Under the pieces are notes generated by a model that had not been told where the DNA came from, did not search any database, and saw only the letters and a list, made by a program, of their open reading frames with translations. From Bacillota bacterium (lineage in GTDB: Bacteria > Bacillota > Desulfotomaculia > Desulfotomaculales > VENG01), in assembly GCA_009711705.1 (NCBI GenBank), contig VENG01000037.1, positions 36,224 to 100,223 on the forward strand: a stretch of DNA of 64,000 nt, given 5' to 3'. The number at the start of each line of letters is the position of its first letter. Position 1 is the first letter of the stretch. The translations under genes and the position numbers were made by a program. Shown here in pieces: positions 9,058-18,726 of this stretch.

Positions 9058-10125
9058 TTACCCCACCACGTTAAGTAAGGATTCTAAGAAGGTTTTATTT
9101 TCATCATCTGTACCTACAGATACACGCAAATAGTTTTCCAGTCCCGGCCCGCTAATGTTACGAATCAGAACTCCTTGCTTAATTAGTTGTTGATGTATCT
9201 CTTCTGCCGATAGTGCGGTCTTAAAAGTAATAAAATTTGTTATAGTTTCTAAAACTTCGATTTCTCTCATATTGTTCATTTGTTTCCACAGGTAGTCACG
9301 TTTGTACACCATATCGGCTATTAATTCCTTAAAAAGAGGTAGGTGTTCCAGTACAGCCAGGGCCGCTTTTTGAGAGAAGCTGTTTATATTAAAAGGCTGT
9401 TTTACCCTGCTCATTTGGTCTATAACGGTAGGGTGGGCAATTAGATAGCCTACTCTCAATCCGGCCAGCCCGAAGGATTTGGAGAAACTACGCATTACAG
9501 CTAAATTAGTATACTTATCCATCAATGGAAGACAGCTTTGGCCTCCGAATTCAACGTAAGCCTCATCAACGATCACCAGTGCAGATGTGTTTTGTAGTAA
9601 GCTTTCTAACTCACCCCAGGTAGCCTCGTTAGCTGTTGGGTTGTTGGGCGAACAAACGAAGATCAGTCTGGTGTCCCCAATTTTAGCTTCGCGTATCATT
9701 TGATCTAAGTTAAGTGAAAAATCATGATTGCGGGGAATGAATTTGGCGTGTGCTCCCGCTACCAGGCTGTGTACTTCGTACATGGAAAAGGTAGGGGAAG
9801 GTATTAATACATTTCCCCCGGTGGCAAAAGTTAATGCCAGGTTAAGAATGATCTCGTCTGAGCCGTTTCCCACCAAAATGCATTCCACGGGTGCTCCGGT
9901 ATAATCTGCCAATGCCGCCCTGAGATCCTGCGCCATAGGATCAGGATAACGATTAAATGACTGCGGATGCATATTGCGATAGATATAATCGTTTATCTCC
10001 TTCGGAAAATCAAAGGGACTTTCATTGGCGTCCATTCGGATTACCCCGGGAAGTACCACAGGCTCATAGGGTTTAAGGTTTTTTAAGTCCTGCCGCGCAA
10101 GTGATGATGCATTAAATGCCGTCAT
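9058..10125 (-). CDS. hisC: Histidinol-phosphate aminotransferase
   Basis: PLP-dependent fold-type I aminotransferase that makes histidinol phosphate from imidazole-acetol phosphate and glutamate. 355 aa. The PLP lysine is Lys216 in SFSKSFGLAGLRVGY. The conserved DANE segment near residue 32 and CSPNNPT near 159 also fit the HisC subgroup. The start overlaps the hisD stop by 4 nt (ATGA), a sign of translational coupling. Confidence 0.96.
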   Translation of the reverse strand: MTAFNASSLARQDLKNLKPYEPVVLPGVIRMDANESPFDFPKEINDYIYRNMHPQSFNRYPDPMAQDLRAALADYTGAPVECILVGNGSDEIILNLALTFATGGNVLIPSPTFSMYEVHSLVAGAHAKFIPRNHDFSLNLDQMIREAKIGDTRLIFVCSPNNPTANEATWGELESLLQNTSALVIVDEAYVEFGGQSCLPLMDKYTNLAVMRSFSKSFGLAGLRVGYLIAHPTVIDQMSRVKQPFNINSFSQKAALAVLEHLPLFKELIADMVYKRDYLWKQMNNMREIEVLETITNFITFKTALSAEEIHQQLIKQGVLIRNISGPGLENYLRVSVGTDDENKTFLESLLNVVG

Positions 10126-11423
10126 GAAATACTCCCTTCCTTTCCGAAAAGTCTTATTTTAACCGCCCTGGCGTGTGCATCAAGGCCTTCCACTTGTGCC
10201 AATTTAATTACCGCGGGGCCTGTTTGTTCCAGGGCATGACGCGAGAAAGATATTACGCTGGTTTTCTTGATAAATGAGTCTACGTTAAGGGGAGAGAAGA
10301 ATCTGGCTGTACCACCGGTGGGCAGAATATGATTTGGCCCCGCCAGATAATCCCCCACCGGCTCGGGAGAATATGCTCCCAAAAAGACAGCTCCGGCATT
10401 TACTACTTGCCCCAACAAGCGGTGCGGGTTATTTACCATTAATTCTAAATGTTCCGGAGCAAACCGATTGGCTAATACCATGGCCTCGTCCAAGCTGTCG
10501 GTAACAACAATCACTCCAAAATTGGCCAGAGATTTTCTGGCTACTTCATGCCGCGGTAGGTTTGTTAACTGCGTGGTAAGTTCATAGCGTACTGCCTCAG
10601 CCAATGAGCGGCTTTCCGTGATTAAAACCGCTGAAGACATTACATCGTGTTCTGCCTGAGATAGCATATCCGCAGCAATATAGGCTGGGTCAGCCTCTCT
10701 GTCTGCCACTATCAGTACTTCACTGGGCCCGGCCAGCATATCTATATCTACCAGACCGTAGACCTGCTGTTTGGCCAGAGTCACATAAATATTTCCCGGT
10801 CCGGTTATTTTATCAACTTTTTCGATGGTAGTGGTTCCCACTGCCATCGAGGCAATTGCCTGGGCTCCTCCCACTCGAAAAATCTTTGTAACTCCGGCCT
10901 CCGCAGCGGCCACCAGTGTATGAGGATTAATTTGACCTTGAGAGTCCGGTGGTGTTACCATGATAATTTCTTTTACCCCCGCTACTTTAGCCGGCAGTGC
11001 GTTCATCAGCACCGAAGATGGATAGGCGGCAGTACCGCCGGGGACGTAAATCCCTACCCTTTCCAATGGTCTAAGTAGTTGGCCGAGCATAGTCCCGTCC
11101 GGTTCCGGCTCAAACCAGGATGTCCTAAGCTGTTTCTCGTGATATTTTGTTATGTTATGCAAGGCCAAGGACAGGGCCGAAAGAAAATGTTCGTCCACCT
11201 TATCGTAAGCATCCTTGATTTCTTCCGGTTGCACCTCTAATTGGCTGGGATTTATATGTACTTTGTCGAACTGGGCGGTATAACGGCAAAGCGCGCTATC
11301 GCCGGCCTGTTTGACTTGTTTTATGATTTCGGCTACTGCTTCGGTGATTTTGTCCCGGTTAGCTTCTTTTCTGGTTATGATGTTTTTTAGTGCGGGGTGT
11401 GCGGGGTGTAATATTTCGAGCAA
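10122..11423 (-). CDS. hisD: Histidinol dehydrogenase
   Basis: Last two steps of histidine synthesis: oxidises histidinol to histidine with 2 NAD+, zinc dependent. 433 aa. Family landmarks include YVPGGTAAYPSSVLMNALPA (about residues 125-145), the GPGNIYVT segment, SEVLIVAD, and the metal/acid-base segment FAPEHLEL. First gene of the operon, reading from the promoter at 11471-11500. Normally hisG/hisZ precede hisD; they do not here. Confidence 0.98.
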   Translation of the reverse strand: MLEILHPAHPALKNIITRKEANRDKITEAVAEIIKQVKQAGDSALCRYTAQFDKVHINPSQLEVQPEEIKDAYDKVDEHFLSALSLALHNITKYHEKQLRTSWFEPEPDGTMLGQLLRPLERVGIYVPGGTAAYPSSVLMNALPAKVAGVKEIIMVTPPDSQGQINPHTLVAAAEAGVTKIFRVGGAQAIASMAVGTTTIEKVDKITGPGNIYVTLAKQQVYGLVDIDMLAGPSEVLIVADREADPAYIAADMLSQAEHDVMSSAVLITESRSLAEAVRYELTTQLTNLPRHEVARKSLANFGVIVVTDSLDEAMVLANRFAPEHLELMVNNPHRLLGQVVNAGAVFLGAYSPEPVGDYLAGPNHILPTGGTARFFSPLNVDSFIKKTSVISFSRHALEQTGPAVIKLAQVEGLDAHARAVKIRLFGKEGSIS

Positions 11424-11470
11424 ACCAATTTCCCCTTCCCTTTAATTGGTTAAAGCGATAGTGTAATAAC

Positions 11471-11500
11471 ATCATAAAACTTTTGCTGTACCATTGTCAA
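11471..11500 (-). promoter_or_regulatory. Sigma-A promoter of the his operon
   Basis: TTGACA at 11495-11500 and TATGAT at 11471-11476 on the minus strand, 18-nt spacer. The hexamers are close to consensus and sit about 50 nt upstream of hisD. Confidence 0.7.
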
Positions 11501-11524
11501 TTAAAAAGTTTAATTTAATTACTG

Positions 11525-11818
11525 TTAATCCTGAAGGCGGGAAAGAACTGTTTTGTAACCGTCTGCACCGTAATTCAAGGCACGCTTAACCCTGCTTATG
11601 GTGGCTGTGCTAGCGCCGGTTCTGGCAGCTATTTCGCCATAAGTATTATTTGTTTCCAGCATTTTGGCGACTTCCATGCGCTGAGCCAAAGATTTAAGCT
11701 CTGCCACGGTACATACATCCTCAAAGAATTGATAGCATTCATCAATATTCTCCAGTAACAATATTGCTTTAAACAGACGGTCCAAGAGAGGATCGCGCAA
11801 TTTCCCACTATAAGTCAA
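11525..11818 (-). CDS. yerC: YerC/TrpR-like transcriptional regulator
   Basis: Small DNA-binding protein of the TrpR/YerC-YecD family, a helix-turn-helix repressor fold. The HTH is visible as TYGEIAARTGASTATISRVK (about residues 60-79), preceded by the CTVAELKSLAQRMEVAKML helix pair. I place the start at TTG 11818 because GGGAGG lies 9 nt upstream; it gives 97 aa. An ATG 13 codons upstream (11857) has no ribosome site. It stands alone between the pur terminator and the his promoter, which suggests local control of the his operon; that role is inferred from position only. Confidence 0.85.
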   Translation of the reverse strand: MTYSGKLRDPLLDRLFKAILLLENIDECYQFFEDVCTVAELKSLAQRMEVAKMLETNNTYGEIAARTGASTATISRVKRALNYGADGYKTVLSRLQD

Positions 11819-11938
11819 AGCAATAGACCTCCCGGTGGTTTTAGTAATTAAGGGCATACTTTAGTTATTGCATAAAGTTTCTTCGACATTACTACCATAT
11901 ATTCCTTTTAGTACGGCAAAGATTTAAAGTGTTACAGG

Positions 11939-11967
11939 CAAAAAAAGGGGGAAGTTAAGCACCCCCT
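11939..11967 (-). terminator. Intrinsic terminator of the pur operon
   Basis: A five-G arm and a five-C arm (11962-11966 and 11947-11951) pair around a 10-nt loop, followed by a run of T. The stem overlaps the purD stop codon. Confidence 0.85.
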
Positions 11968-13228
11968 AAGACAATGCCTTCTGTCCGATATCTTTTCTGT
12001 AGTGCATACCTTCAAATGATATTGCCTTAACGCCCCTGTACGCAAGTGCAATAGCGGAAGGGATGTCCTTATCTATTGCGGTTACACCGAGAACTCTGCC
12101 CCCTGAAGTGACAATTTCACCTGCTTTTTCCGCTGTGGCGGCATGGAAAACTTCTATGCCCTGGGTTGTGTTCTGAAGACCGTGAATCGGAAGGCCTTTG
12201 GTATAATTGTCGGGGTAACCGCCTGAAGCTAAAACAACACAAACTGTGGCACCGTTTTTCCACTGCAGTTCAATATCTTCAAGTTTTTCGTCCAATACAG
12301 CATCAACTATTTCTATTAAATCTGAATCTAGAGCAACAAGCAGTGGTTGTGCTTCCGGGTCCCCAAAACGAACGTTGTATTCTAATACTAGGGGTCCCTG
12401 CTCCGTAATCATTAGCCCGGCATATAGTACACCTTTATACGGTATTCCCTCAGCTTCCATGGCCTTTACCGTAGGAATCATAATCTCGTTCAAAACCTTC
12501 TGCTGTAAGTCAGGTGGGCACACTGGAGCGGGGCAGTATGCTCCCATGCCTCCGGTGTTCGGGCCCTGGTCACCGTCGAAAACCTGCTTATGATCTTGAG
12601 CGGGCAGTAGCGGCAGTATTGTTTTCCCGTCTGTAAAGGCCAAAATGCTAACTTCTTCTCCCACCAGGCATTCCTCAATAACAACTCTTTTCCCGGCACT
12701 ACCGAAAACACCTTCGACCATTATTGATTGGATGGCTGCAAAAGCGGTTTTTTCATCATGTGCAACTATTACCCCTTTGCCCGCTGCCAGTCCTTCCGCC
12801 TTAATCACACACGGCAAACCTATTTCTCTAATGTAATTGAAGGCGGGCTCAGCCTCGGTAAATACCTTGTATTTTGCAGTGGGGATGTTGTATTTATGCA
12901 TTATTTCTTTTGCAAATACTTTACTGCCCTCAAGGGCAGCAGCCTGCTTGGTAGGACCGAATACCCTGAGGCCGGCTTTCTCAAAGACATCCACTATTCC
13001 GGCCGTTAAAGGTGCTTCCGGCCCCACAAATGTAATGTCCACCGCTTCCTTTTGAGCCAGGTCAACCAAGCCTGAAATATCATCTGCGGATATATTTATG
13101 CATGTTGCCATTTTAGCGATGCCTGCGTTACCTGGAGCGCAAATAATTTTGTCTATTTTGGGGCTTTGGGCCAATTTCCAAACCAGAGCGTGTTCTCGCC
13201 CTCCTCCGCCAACTACCAGAGCCTTCAT
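11966..13228 (-). CDS. purD: Phosphoribosylamine-glycine ligase (GARS)
   Basis: Second step of purine synthesis: joins phosphoribosylamine and glycine with ATP. ATP-grasp enzyme, 420 aa. It begins MKALVVGGGGREHALVWKLA and has the GPNTGGMGAY loop (about residue 225-234) and the YNVRFGDPEAQPLL motif. Last gene of the pur operon, ending inside the terminator. Its start is 21 nt after the purH stop. Confidence 0.98.
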   Translation of the reverse strand: MKALVVGGGGREHALVWKLAQSPKIDKIICAPGNAGIAKMATCINISADDISGLVDLAQKEAVDITFVGPEAPLTAGIVDVFEKAGLRVFGPTKQAAALEGSKVFAKEIMHKYNIPTAKYKVFTEAEPAFNYIREIGLPCVIKAEGLAAGKGVIVAHDEKTAFAAIQSIMVEGVFGSAGKRVVIEECLVGEEVSILAFTDGKTILPLLPAQDHKQVFDGDQGPNTGGMGAYCPAPVCPPDLQQKVLNEIMIPTVKAMEAEGIPYKGVLYAGLMITEQGPLVLEYNVRFGDPEAQPLLVALDSDLIEIVDAVLDEKLEDIELQWKNGATVCVVLASGGYPDNYTKGLPIHGLQNTTQGIEVFHAATAEKAGEIVTSGGRVLGVTAIDKDIPSAIALAYRGVKAISFEGMHYRKDIGQKALS

Positions 13229-13249
13229 TTGAAGAATTACCTCCCTGTT

Positions 13250-14791
13250 TTAATGCTTGAAGTGACGCATCCCTGTAAAGACCATAATAATCCCATGCTC
13301 GTTAGCCGCCTTAATGGACTCTTCATCCCGCATTGATCCACCGGGTTGAACAATAACTTTTATTCCTGCCCGTGCCGCTTGATCAACGGTGTCCCTGAAA
13401 GGGAAAAATGCATCAGAAGCCAAAATGGCGCCGTGGGCCTTTTCACCGGCCTGTCCAAGGGCTATGCGCGCTGACCCCACTCGATTCATTTGACCGGCAC
13501 CGACCCCTAAGACCTGACGGTCTTTGACTACCACTATGGCGTTTGATTTTACATGCTTGGCCACTGTCATGGCGAATAATATGTCCTGCATTAATTGGTC
13601 TGACGGTCTTTTTTCGGTAACCGCCCGTATTTTTTTAGGGTCAATGACCTCTCGGTCAGCATCCTGCAACAGAAACCCGCCATTGACTTTGCGGACATCC
13701 AAAAAGTCATTGGAAGAGGTATCCAGGGCACCTGTTTCCAGCAGGCGTAGGTTTTCCTTAGTTTTTAAAACCTCTAATGCATCGGGCTCAAATGCGGGTG
13801 CAATTACCGCCTCCAGAAATATTTTTGTCATTTCCTCTGCTGAAGCCTTGTCCACAGGGTTATTAAATGCTACTATGCCACCAAATGCTGAAACAGGGTC
13901 AGTCTCATAAGCTAGTTTATAAGCTTGAACATTGTCTTGGGCGCAAGCCGTTCCGCAAGGGTTATTGTGTTTAATAATTACACAGGCAGGCTCAGTGAAT
14001 TCTTTTACCAGCTCCAGGGCTGAGTTTAAATCTAAAATATTATTATAAGAGAGCTCTTTCCCGTGTAGTTGTTTAGCATTGGCAATGCAGGGTCCTTGAA
14101 TGGAATTATCCTGGTAGAAGGCGGCCTGCTGATGTGGGTTTTCTCCATATCTTAAAAGCTGTTTTCTTTGTGCATTAAGGTGGAAGGTTGTGGGAAATGC
14201 ACTATCGGGTTGTACAATGCCGCTTAAATAGTTACTGATGGCTGCATCATAAGATGCCGTGTGTGAAAATGCCTCCAAGGCAAGCTCCTGCCGGAATTGA
14301 ATGTCAACTTTGCCGACCTTAAGAGTGTCCAGTATTTCTGGATATCGATGGGGAGACACTACTATGATCACATCCTGGTGGTTTTTAGCTGCCGCCCTTA
14401 CCAAGGTGGGACCACCTATATCGATATTTTCTATCGCTTGTTCCAGAGTAACACCAGGGTTAGCAACTGTCTCCTCAAATGGATAAAGGTTAACAGCAAC
14501 CAGATCTATAGGCTCTATATTGTGCTCTTGAATTTGATTCAAGTGGTCCGGAGTGCGCCGCGCTAGAATGCCACCATGAACCGACGGGTGTAGGGTTTTA
14601 ACCCGTCCTGCCAAAATTTCAGGAAAACCGGTAACATCTGATACAGAGGTAACCGGAACCCCTGCATTTTGAAGAGCCTTAGCAGTTCCCCCAGTGGAAA
14701 TAATTTCCACCCCAAGTTCAACAAGCCCCCGGGCAAAATCTGCAATTCCAGCCTTATCCGATACACTTATCAGTGCACGCTTGACAGACAC
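13250..14791 (-). CDS. purH: Bifunctional AICAR formyltransferase / IMP cyclohydrolase
   Basis: Final two steps to IMP. 513 aa: N-terminal MGS-like IMP cyclohydrolase (RALISVSDKAGI, STGGTAKAL, GRVKTLHP) and C-terminal formyltransferase with the conserved IKHNNPCG motif and a SDAFFPFRD segment near the C-terminus. AICAR made by HisF in the adjacent operon is also its substrate. Confidence 0.98.
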   Translation of the reverse strand: MSVKRALISVSDKAGIADFARGLVELGVEIISTGGTAKALQNAGVPVTSVSDVTGFPEILAGRVKTLHPSVHGGILARRTPDHLNQIQEHNIEPIDLVAVNLYPFEETVANPGVTLEQAIENIDIGGPTLVRAAAKNHQDVIIVVSPHRYPEILDTLKVGKVDIQFRQELALEAFSHTASYDAAISNYLSGIVQPDSAFPTTFHLNAQRKQLLRYGENPHQQAAFYQDNSIQGPCIANAKQLHGKELSYNNILDLNSALELVKEFTEPACVIIKHNNPCGTACAQDNVQAYKLAYETDPVSAFGGIVAFNNPVDKASAEEMTKIFLEAVIAPAFEPDALEVLKTKENLRLLETGALDTSSNDFLDVRKVNGGFLLQDADREVIDPKKIRAVTEKRPSDQLMQDILFAMTVAKHVKSNAIVVVKDRQVLGVGAGQMNRVGSARIALGQAGEKAHGAILASDAFFPFRDTVDQAARAGIKVIVQPGGSMRDEESIKAANEHGIIMVFTGMRHFKH

Positions 14792-14815
14792 TATAGAAAA
14801 CCTCCCATCATGTTT

Positions 14816-15424
14816 TTAAAGAATCTCTACTTTTCTTCCTTCAATCTTAAGCCTACCTTCTAAAAGTAATTTAATCGCTTGCGGATATATCTTATGTTCT
14901 TGTTCCAAAATGCGTTCTGACAGGCTATCAGGGGTGTCATCCTGTATAACCGGTACTGCTGCTTGTAAAACGATGGGGCCAGTATCCATACCCTCATCTA
15001 CAACATGAACTGTGCAGCCACTGTATTTAACTCCGTATGCCACTGCTTGTTCCTGAGCGTGAAGGCCGGGAAAAGAAGGCAGCAGGGCCGGGTGAATATT
15101 GAGCATCTTGGTAGCAAACTTTTTTAGTAATACCCGACCTACCAAGCGCATGTACCCGGCCAGGCAAATCAATTCCACACCGTATTCAATGAAAAGATCA
15201 GACACGGCCTGTTCATACTGGTCTTTAGTATCAAACGTGGTGGGGTTAATGCAAAAAGCCGGAATGTTTTCTTTGGATGCTCTATGCAGCGCGTAGGCGT
15301 CAGGATTGTCACTAATCACCAGTGCGACGTGCCCGGGAATTGTACCGGCGGAACATGCGTCCATAATAGCTTGTAGATTGGAGCCTCGCCCGGAAGCCAT
15401 GACACCTATGCAATGATCAGACAT
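14816..15424 (-). CDS. purN: Phosphoribosylglycinamide formyltransferase (10-formyl-THF dependent)
   Basis: Third step of purine synthesis: formylates GAR. 202 aa. It has the N-terminal MASGRGSNLQA loop and the catalytic Asn/His/Asp arrangement in LNIHPALLPSFPG followed by GCTVHVVDEGMDTGPI. Length and motifs match PurN and not the ATP/formate enzyme PurT. 24 nt upstream of purH. Confidence 0.97.
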   Translation of the reverse strand: MSDHCIGVMASGRGSNLQAIMDACSAGTIPGHVALVISDNPDAYALHRASKENIPAFCINPTTFDTKDQYEQAVSDLFIEYGVELICLAGYMRLVGRVLLKKFATKMLNIHPALLPSFPGLHAQEQAVAYGVKYSGCTVHVVDEGMDTGPIVLQAAVPVIQDDTPDSLSERILEQEHKIYPQAIKLLLEGRLKIEGRKVEIL

Positions 15425-15452
15425 AATTCTCCCCCTAAAAGGATGTTAAATC

Positions 15453-16490
15453 CTACTCTATAAATGATACTCCGCATGAATTGGTTACTCTGCCTATGCA
15501 GTGCGCATGTTCACTACCCAGATACTTCAGTATTTGATCCTTTTGCGATGGTGGAACTACTGCCACCATACCTATCCCCATGTTAAAAGTGCGCAGCATT
15601 TCATATTCTTGGGTGCCGGCAACTTCTTTAATTAAGTCAAAAACAGGGGGTACAGGCCAGCTTCCTTTTTGTATCTGGACGCCCAGTCCGGCAGGCATCA
15701 TGCGTGGAATGTTTTCCACCAAGCCTCCCCCCGTGATATGGGCTAAACCCTTTATAGTAAAGGGATCAAGTAGCGAGCGTACAGTTTGCACATAGATACG
15801 GGTAGGCTCTAATAGTTCCTCTCCCACTGTTTTTCCTAACGCATCAATATAAGTATCCATTTTGTATTCTGCGCGTTCCAGTAAAGCCTTACGGGCTAGT
15901 GAGTAACCATTACTGTGTAAACCGGAAGAAGATAGGCCTATTAGTGTATCCCCTGGCTGAATACTGGAGCCGTCTATGATACTATCTTTATTTACCACTC
16001 CCACGACGAAACCGGCAATATCATATTCTTCTTCGCCGTAAAACCCTGGCATTTCAGCCGTCTCTCCGCCTATGAGAGCACATCCGGCCTGGCGGCAACC
16101 TTCTGCCACACCGGAAACTATAGAAGCCACCTTTTCCGGTACCAATTTTCCCACCGCAAGGTAATCCAGGAAAAACAAGGGCTCTGCGCCTTGTACCAGT
16201 ATGTCATTAGCGCACATGGCCACGGTGTCGATGCCAATAGTATCATGTTTGCCCATTAACATGGCGATCTTTAACTTTGTGCCTACTCCATCGGTTCCGG
16301 ATACCAGTACTGGCTGAGTATACCGGGAAGTATCAAGGGAAAACAGGCCGCCGAATCCACCAATGTCAGTAAGAACCTCAGAGCGGAAAGTGCTTTTTAC
16401 CGCATTGCGCATTAAAGAAACCGCTTTATTACCGGCATCGATGTCAACTCCCGCATCCGCGTACGTGAGCGGGAAGCGTTCCTCCTTCAT
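15453..16490 (-). CDS. purM: Phosphoribosylformylglycinamidine cyclo-ligase (AIRS)
   Basis: Fifth step: ATP-dependent closure of FGAM to AIR. The start at ATG 16490 follows GGGGAGGA; a TTG five codons upstream would lie inside that ribosome site. 345 aa. It begins LTYADAGVDIDAG and contains the DGVGTKLK, GGETAEMPGFY and GLAHITGGG segments typical of the PurM/SelD/HypE fold. Confidence 0.98.
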   Translation of the reverse strand: MKEERFPLTYADAGVDIDAGNKAVSLMRNAVKSTFRSEVLTDIGGFGGLFSLDTSRYTQPVLVSGTDGVGTKLKIAMLMGKHDTIGIDTVAMCANDILVQGAEPLFFLDYLAVGKLVPEKVASIVSGVAEGCRQAGCALIGGETAEMPGFYGEEEYDIAGFVVGVVNKDSIIDGSSIQPGDTLIGLSSSGLHSNGYSLARKALLERAEYKMDTYIDALGKTVGEELLEPTRIYVQTVRSLLDPFTIKGLAHITGGGLVENIPRMMPAGLGVQIQKGSWPVPPVFDLIKEVAGTQEYEMLRTFNMGIGMVAVVPPSQKDQILKYLGSEHAHCIGRVTNSCGVSFIE

Positions 16491-16559
16491 GGAATTCCTC
16501 CCCAAAGGGTATTTTTACAATGTTAAAATAGTGCATTACTCTTGTCCTTCAAGGGCCAT

Positions 16560-17978
16560 CTACTCTAAGCTGTATTTACCGGTGTCTTTAGGCTTTACTA
16601 CTTCTACTGGGTAGATACCGCTGAAACATGCGGTGCAAAAGTTATCCCGGTACTCATCAAAGATGTCCAATAGACCCTCCAGGCTTAAGTAATGCAAAGA
16701 ATCAGCGCCAATGGATTGGCGAATTTCATCAAGCTGCATATTGGCGGCAATAAGTTCCTTTTCGTCGGAAGTATCAATCCCGTAGTAACAGGAACGAATC
16801 ACCGGGGGTGAGCTAAGACACATGTGTACTTCTTTAACGCCGCAGTCACGCAGCATAGCAACCAGCTTGCCGCTGGTTGTCCCTCTCACAATGGAATCAT
16901 CTACCATAACTACCCTCTTGCCTTCCAATACTTCTCTTACCGGGTTAAGCTTAAGTCGCACGGCAAGATCACGCATATCCTGTGAAGGCTGGATGAAGGT
17001 GCGTCCAATATACCGGTTTTTCATGAGGCCTTCCTCAAAGGGAATGTCTGTTGCTTCTGCATATCCCCGGGCTGAAGCTGTCCCGGAGTCTGGAACGGGA
17101 ATAACCAGGTCGGCATCCACGGGAAATTCCGCAGCCAATTGATGTCCCAATTTCCTGCGCACCCTGTTTACGTTATAATTGTCTATTGTACTGTCCGGCC
17201 TGGCAACATAAATATATTCAAAAATACAGTGTGCCCTGCATTTGGCGGGAAGTACATGCACCGATTCTAAGCCATTACTGTCGATTGTTACTATTTCTCC
17301 TGGCTCAACATCCCTCAAGAATTTGGCACCGACTGCATCCAGTGCACATGATTCTGAAGCAACAACGTACCCGTTTTCCAGTGACCCGATGCACAAAGGC
17401 CTAAAACCATAAGGATCCCTGACGGCAATAAGTTTGTCTTCGGTTAAGAGAACCAGCGAATAAGCACCTTTAATATCAATCATACATTTCATTACGGCTT
17501 CTTCTAAAGTGCTTTGGCTGTAGCGGGCAATTAAGTTTACTATGACTTCACTGTCGGTGGATGACTGAAATATGGAGCCTGTAGATAAAAGTTGGGACCG
17601 TAGCTCGGTAACATTAGTAAGATTACCATTATGGGCAAGTCCCAATTGTCCACCGGTATATCGAAATACTAAGGGCTGGGCGTTAAGGGGATGGCTGGAG
17701 CCCGTAGTTGAGTAGCGCACGTGGCCAATGGCAAGGTCTCCACGCAGATTGTCTATGGTATCAGCAGAAAAAACCTCAGGTACTAATCCCATGGCCTTGT
17801 AAAGTTGAATACGATCACCGTCAGCCACCGCAATGCCCGCACTTTCCTGGCCGCGGTGCTGTAACGCATACAGTCCGTAATAGGTAAGGCGAGCCACATT
17901 GGTGCCCGGGGCGTATATGCCGAAAACACCGCATTCATCTTTTGGTTTATCTGTTCCGCTTTGATGCCCCAATGTCAT
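16560..17978 (-). CDS. purF: Amidophosphoribosyltransferase
   Basis: Commits PRPP to purine synthesis by making phosphoribosylamine. Bacillus-type enzyme: a 15-residue propeptide is followed by the nucleophile Cys16 (DECGVFG). A PRPP-binding VVMVDDSIVRGTTS loop lies near residue 360. Cysteines in CRAHCIFEY and NFCTACFSG fit the oxygen-sensitive 4Fe-4S cluster of this class. Because PRPP is its substrate, the predicted PRPP riboswitch in the leader links its expression to substrate supply. Confidence 0.98.
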   Translation of the reverse strand: MTLGHQSGTDKPKDECGVFGIYAPGTNVARLTYYGLYALQHRGQESAGIAVADGDRIQLYKAMGLVPEVFSADTIDNLRGDLAIGHVRYSTTGSSHPLNAQPLVFRYTGGQLGLAHNGNLTNVTELRSQLLSTGSIFQSSTDSEVIVNLIARYSQSTLEEAVMKCMIDIKGAYSLVLLTEDKLIAVRDPYGFRPLCIGSLENGYVVASESCALDAVGAKFLRDVEPGEIVTIDSNGLESVHVLPAKCRAHCIFEYIYVARPDSTIDNYNVNRVRRKLGHQLAAEFPVDADLVIPVPDSGTASARGYAEATDIPFEEGLMKNRYIGRTFIQPSQDMRDLAVRLKLNPVREVLEGKRVVMVDDSIVRGTTSGKLVAMLRDCGVKEVHMCLSSPPVIRSCYYGIDTSDEKELIAANMQLDEIRQSIGADSLHYLSLEGLLDIFDEYRDNFCTACFSGIYPVEVVKPKDTGKYSLE

Positions 17979-18002
17979 GTTACTCCCCCCTCAGGGTTTA
18001 GG

Positions 18003-18713
18003 TTATTTGATGCCGGTAAGCCTGCGCTTGATCTCCTGATAAGCTTCTTCCACATTGCCAAGGTCTCTGCGAAATCTATCTTTGTCTAACTTTTCCTTAG
18101 TGGTTTTATCCCAGAAGCGGCAGGTGTCTGGCGAAATCTCATCACCTAAAAGGACGTTACCTTGAAAACGGCCGAATTCAAGTTTAAAGTCAACCAGGTC
18201 TAAATTCTTTGTTTCCAAGTGATCTGTCAAAACTTCATTAACCTTCAATGCAATACGTTTGATATACTGCATCTCCGCCGGAGCGGCAAGACCGGCCGCT
18301 TTAATATGGTCGTCATTAATTAAGGGATCTCCTAAATCATCGCTTTTATAATAGTATTCTACTACGGGAGAGGCGAGGGAAGTTCCTTCTTCCATGCCCA
18401 GGCGTTTAGCCAGGCTCCCGGCAGCTATGTTGCGCACAACAACTTCGACTAAGATTATTTCCAGTGGCTTTACCAGCATCTCATTATCGCTGAGATGTTT
18501 AACAAAATGAGTCTGTATCCCTTTTTGTTCTAAGAGCTCAAAGAAGTACGCAGAAATTTGATTGTTGAGGTCACCTTTTCCTGCTATGGTACCTTTTTTG
18601 ACTCCGTTAAAGGCGGTGGCATCATCTTTGTACTCAACCCATAAAACATCGGGCCGGTCAGTCTTGTAAATTCTTTTGGCCTTGCCCTCATAGAGAAGTT
18701 CTGTTTTCTCCAC
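18003..18713 (-). CDS. purC: SAICAR synthetase
   Basis: Joins aspartate to CAIR. I place the start at GTG 18713, 6 nt after AGGAGGG. A longer reading frame would run 50 nt into purB with no ribosome site. 236 aa, normal for the family. It begins EKTELLYEGKAKRIY and has the VEVVVRNIAAGS and VDFKLEFGR segments of SAICAR synthetases. Confidence 0.97.
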   Translation of the reverse strand: MEKTELLYEGKAKRIYKTDRPDVLWVEYKDDATAFNGVKKGTIAGKGDLNNQISAYFFELLEQKGIQTHFVKHLSDNEMLVKPLEIILVEVVVRNIAAGSLAKRLGMEEGTSLASPVVEYYYKSDDLGDPLINDDHIKAAGLAAPAEMQYIKRIALKVNEVLTDHLETKNLDLVDFKLEFGRFQGNVLLGDEISPDTCRFWDKTTKEKLDKDRFRRDLGNVEEAYQEIKRRLTGIK

Positions 18714-18726
18714 TGGACGCCCTCCT

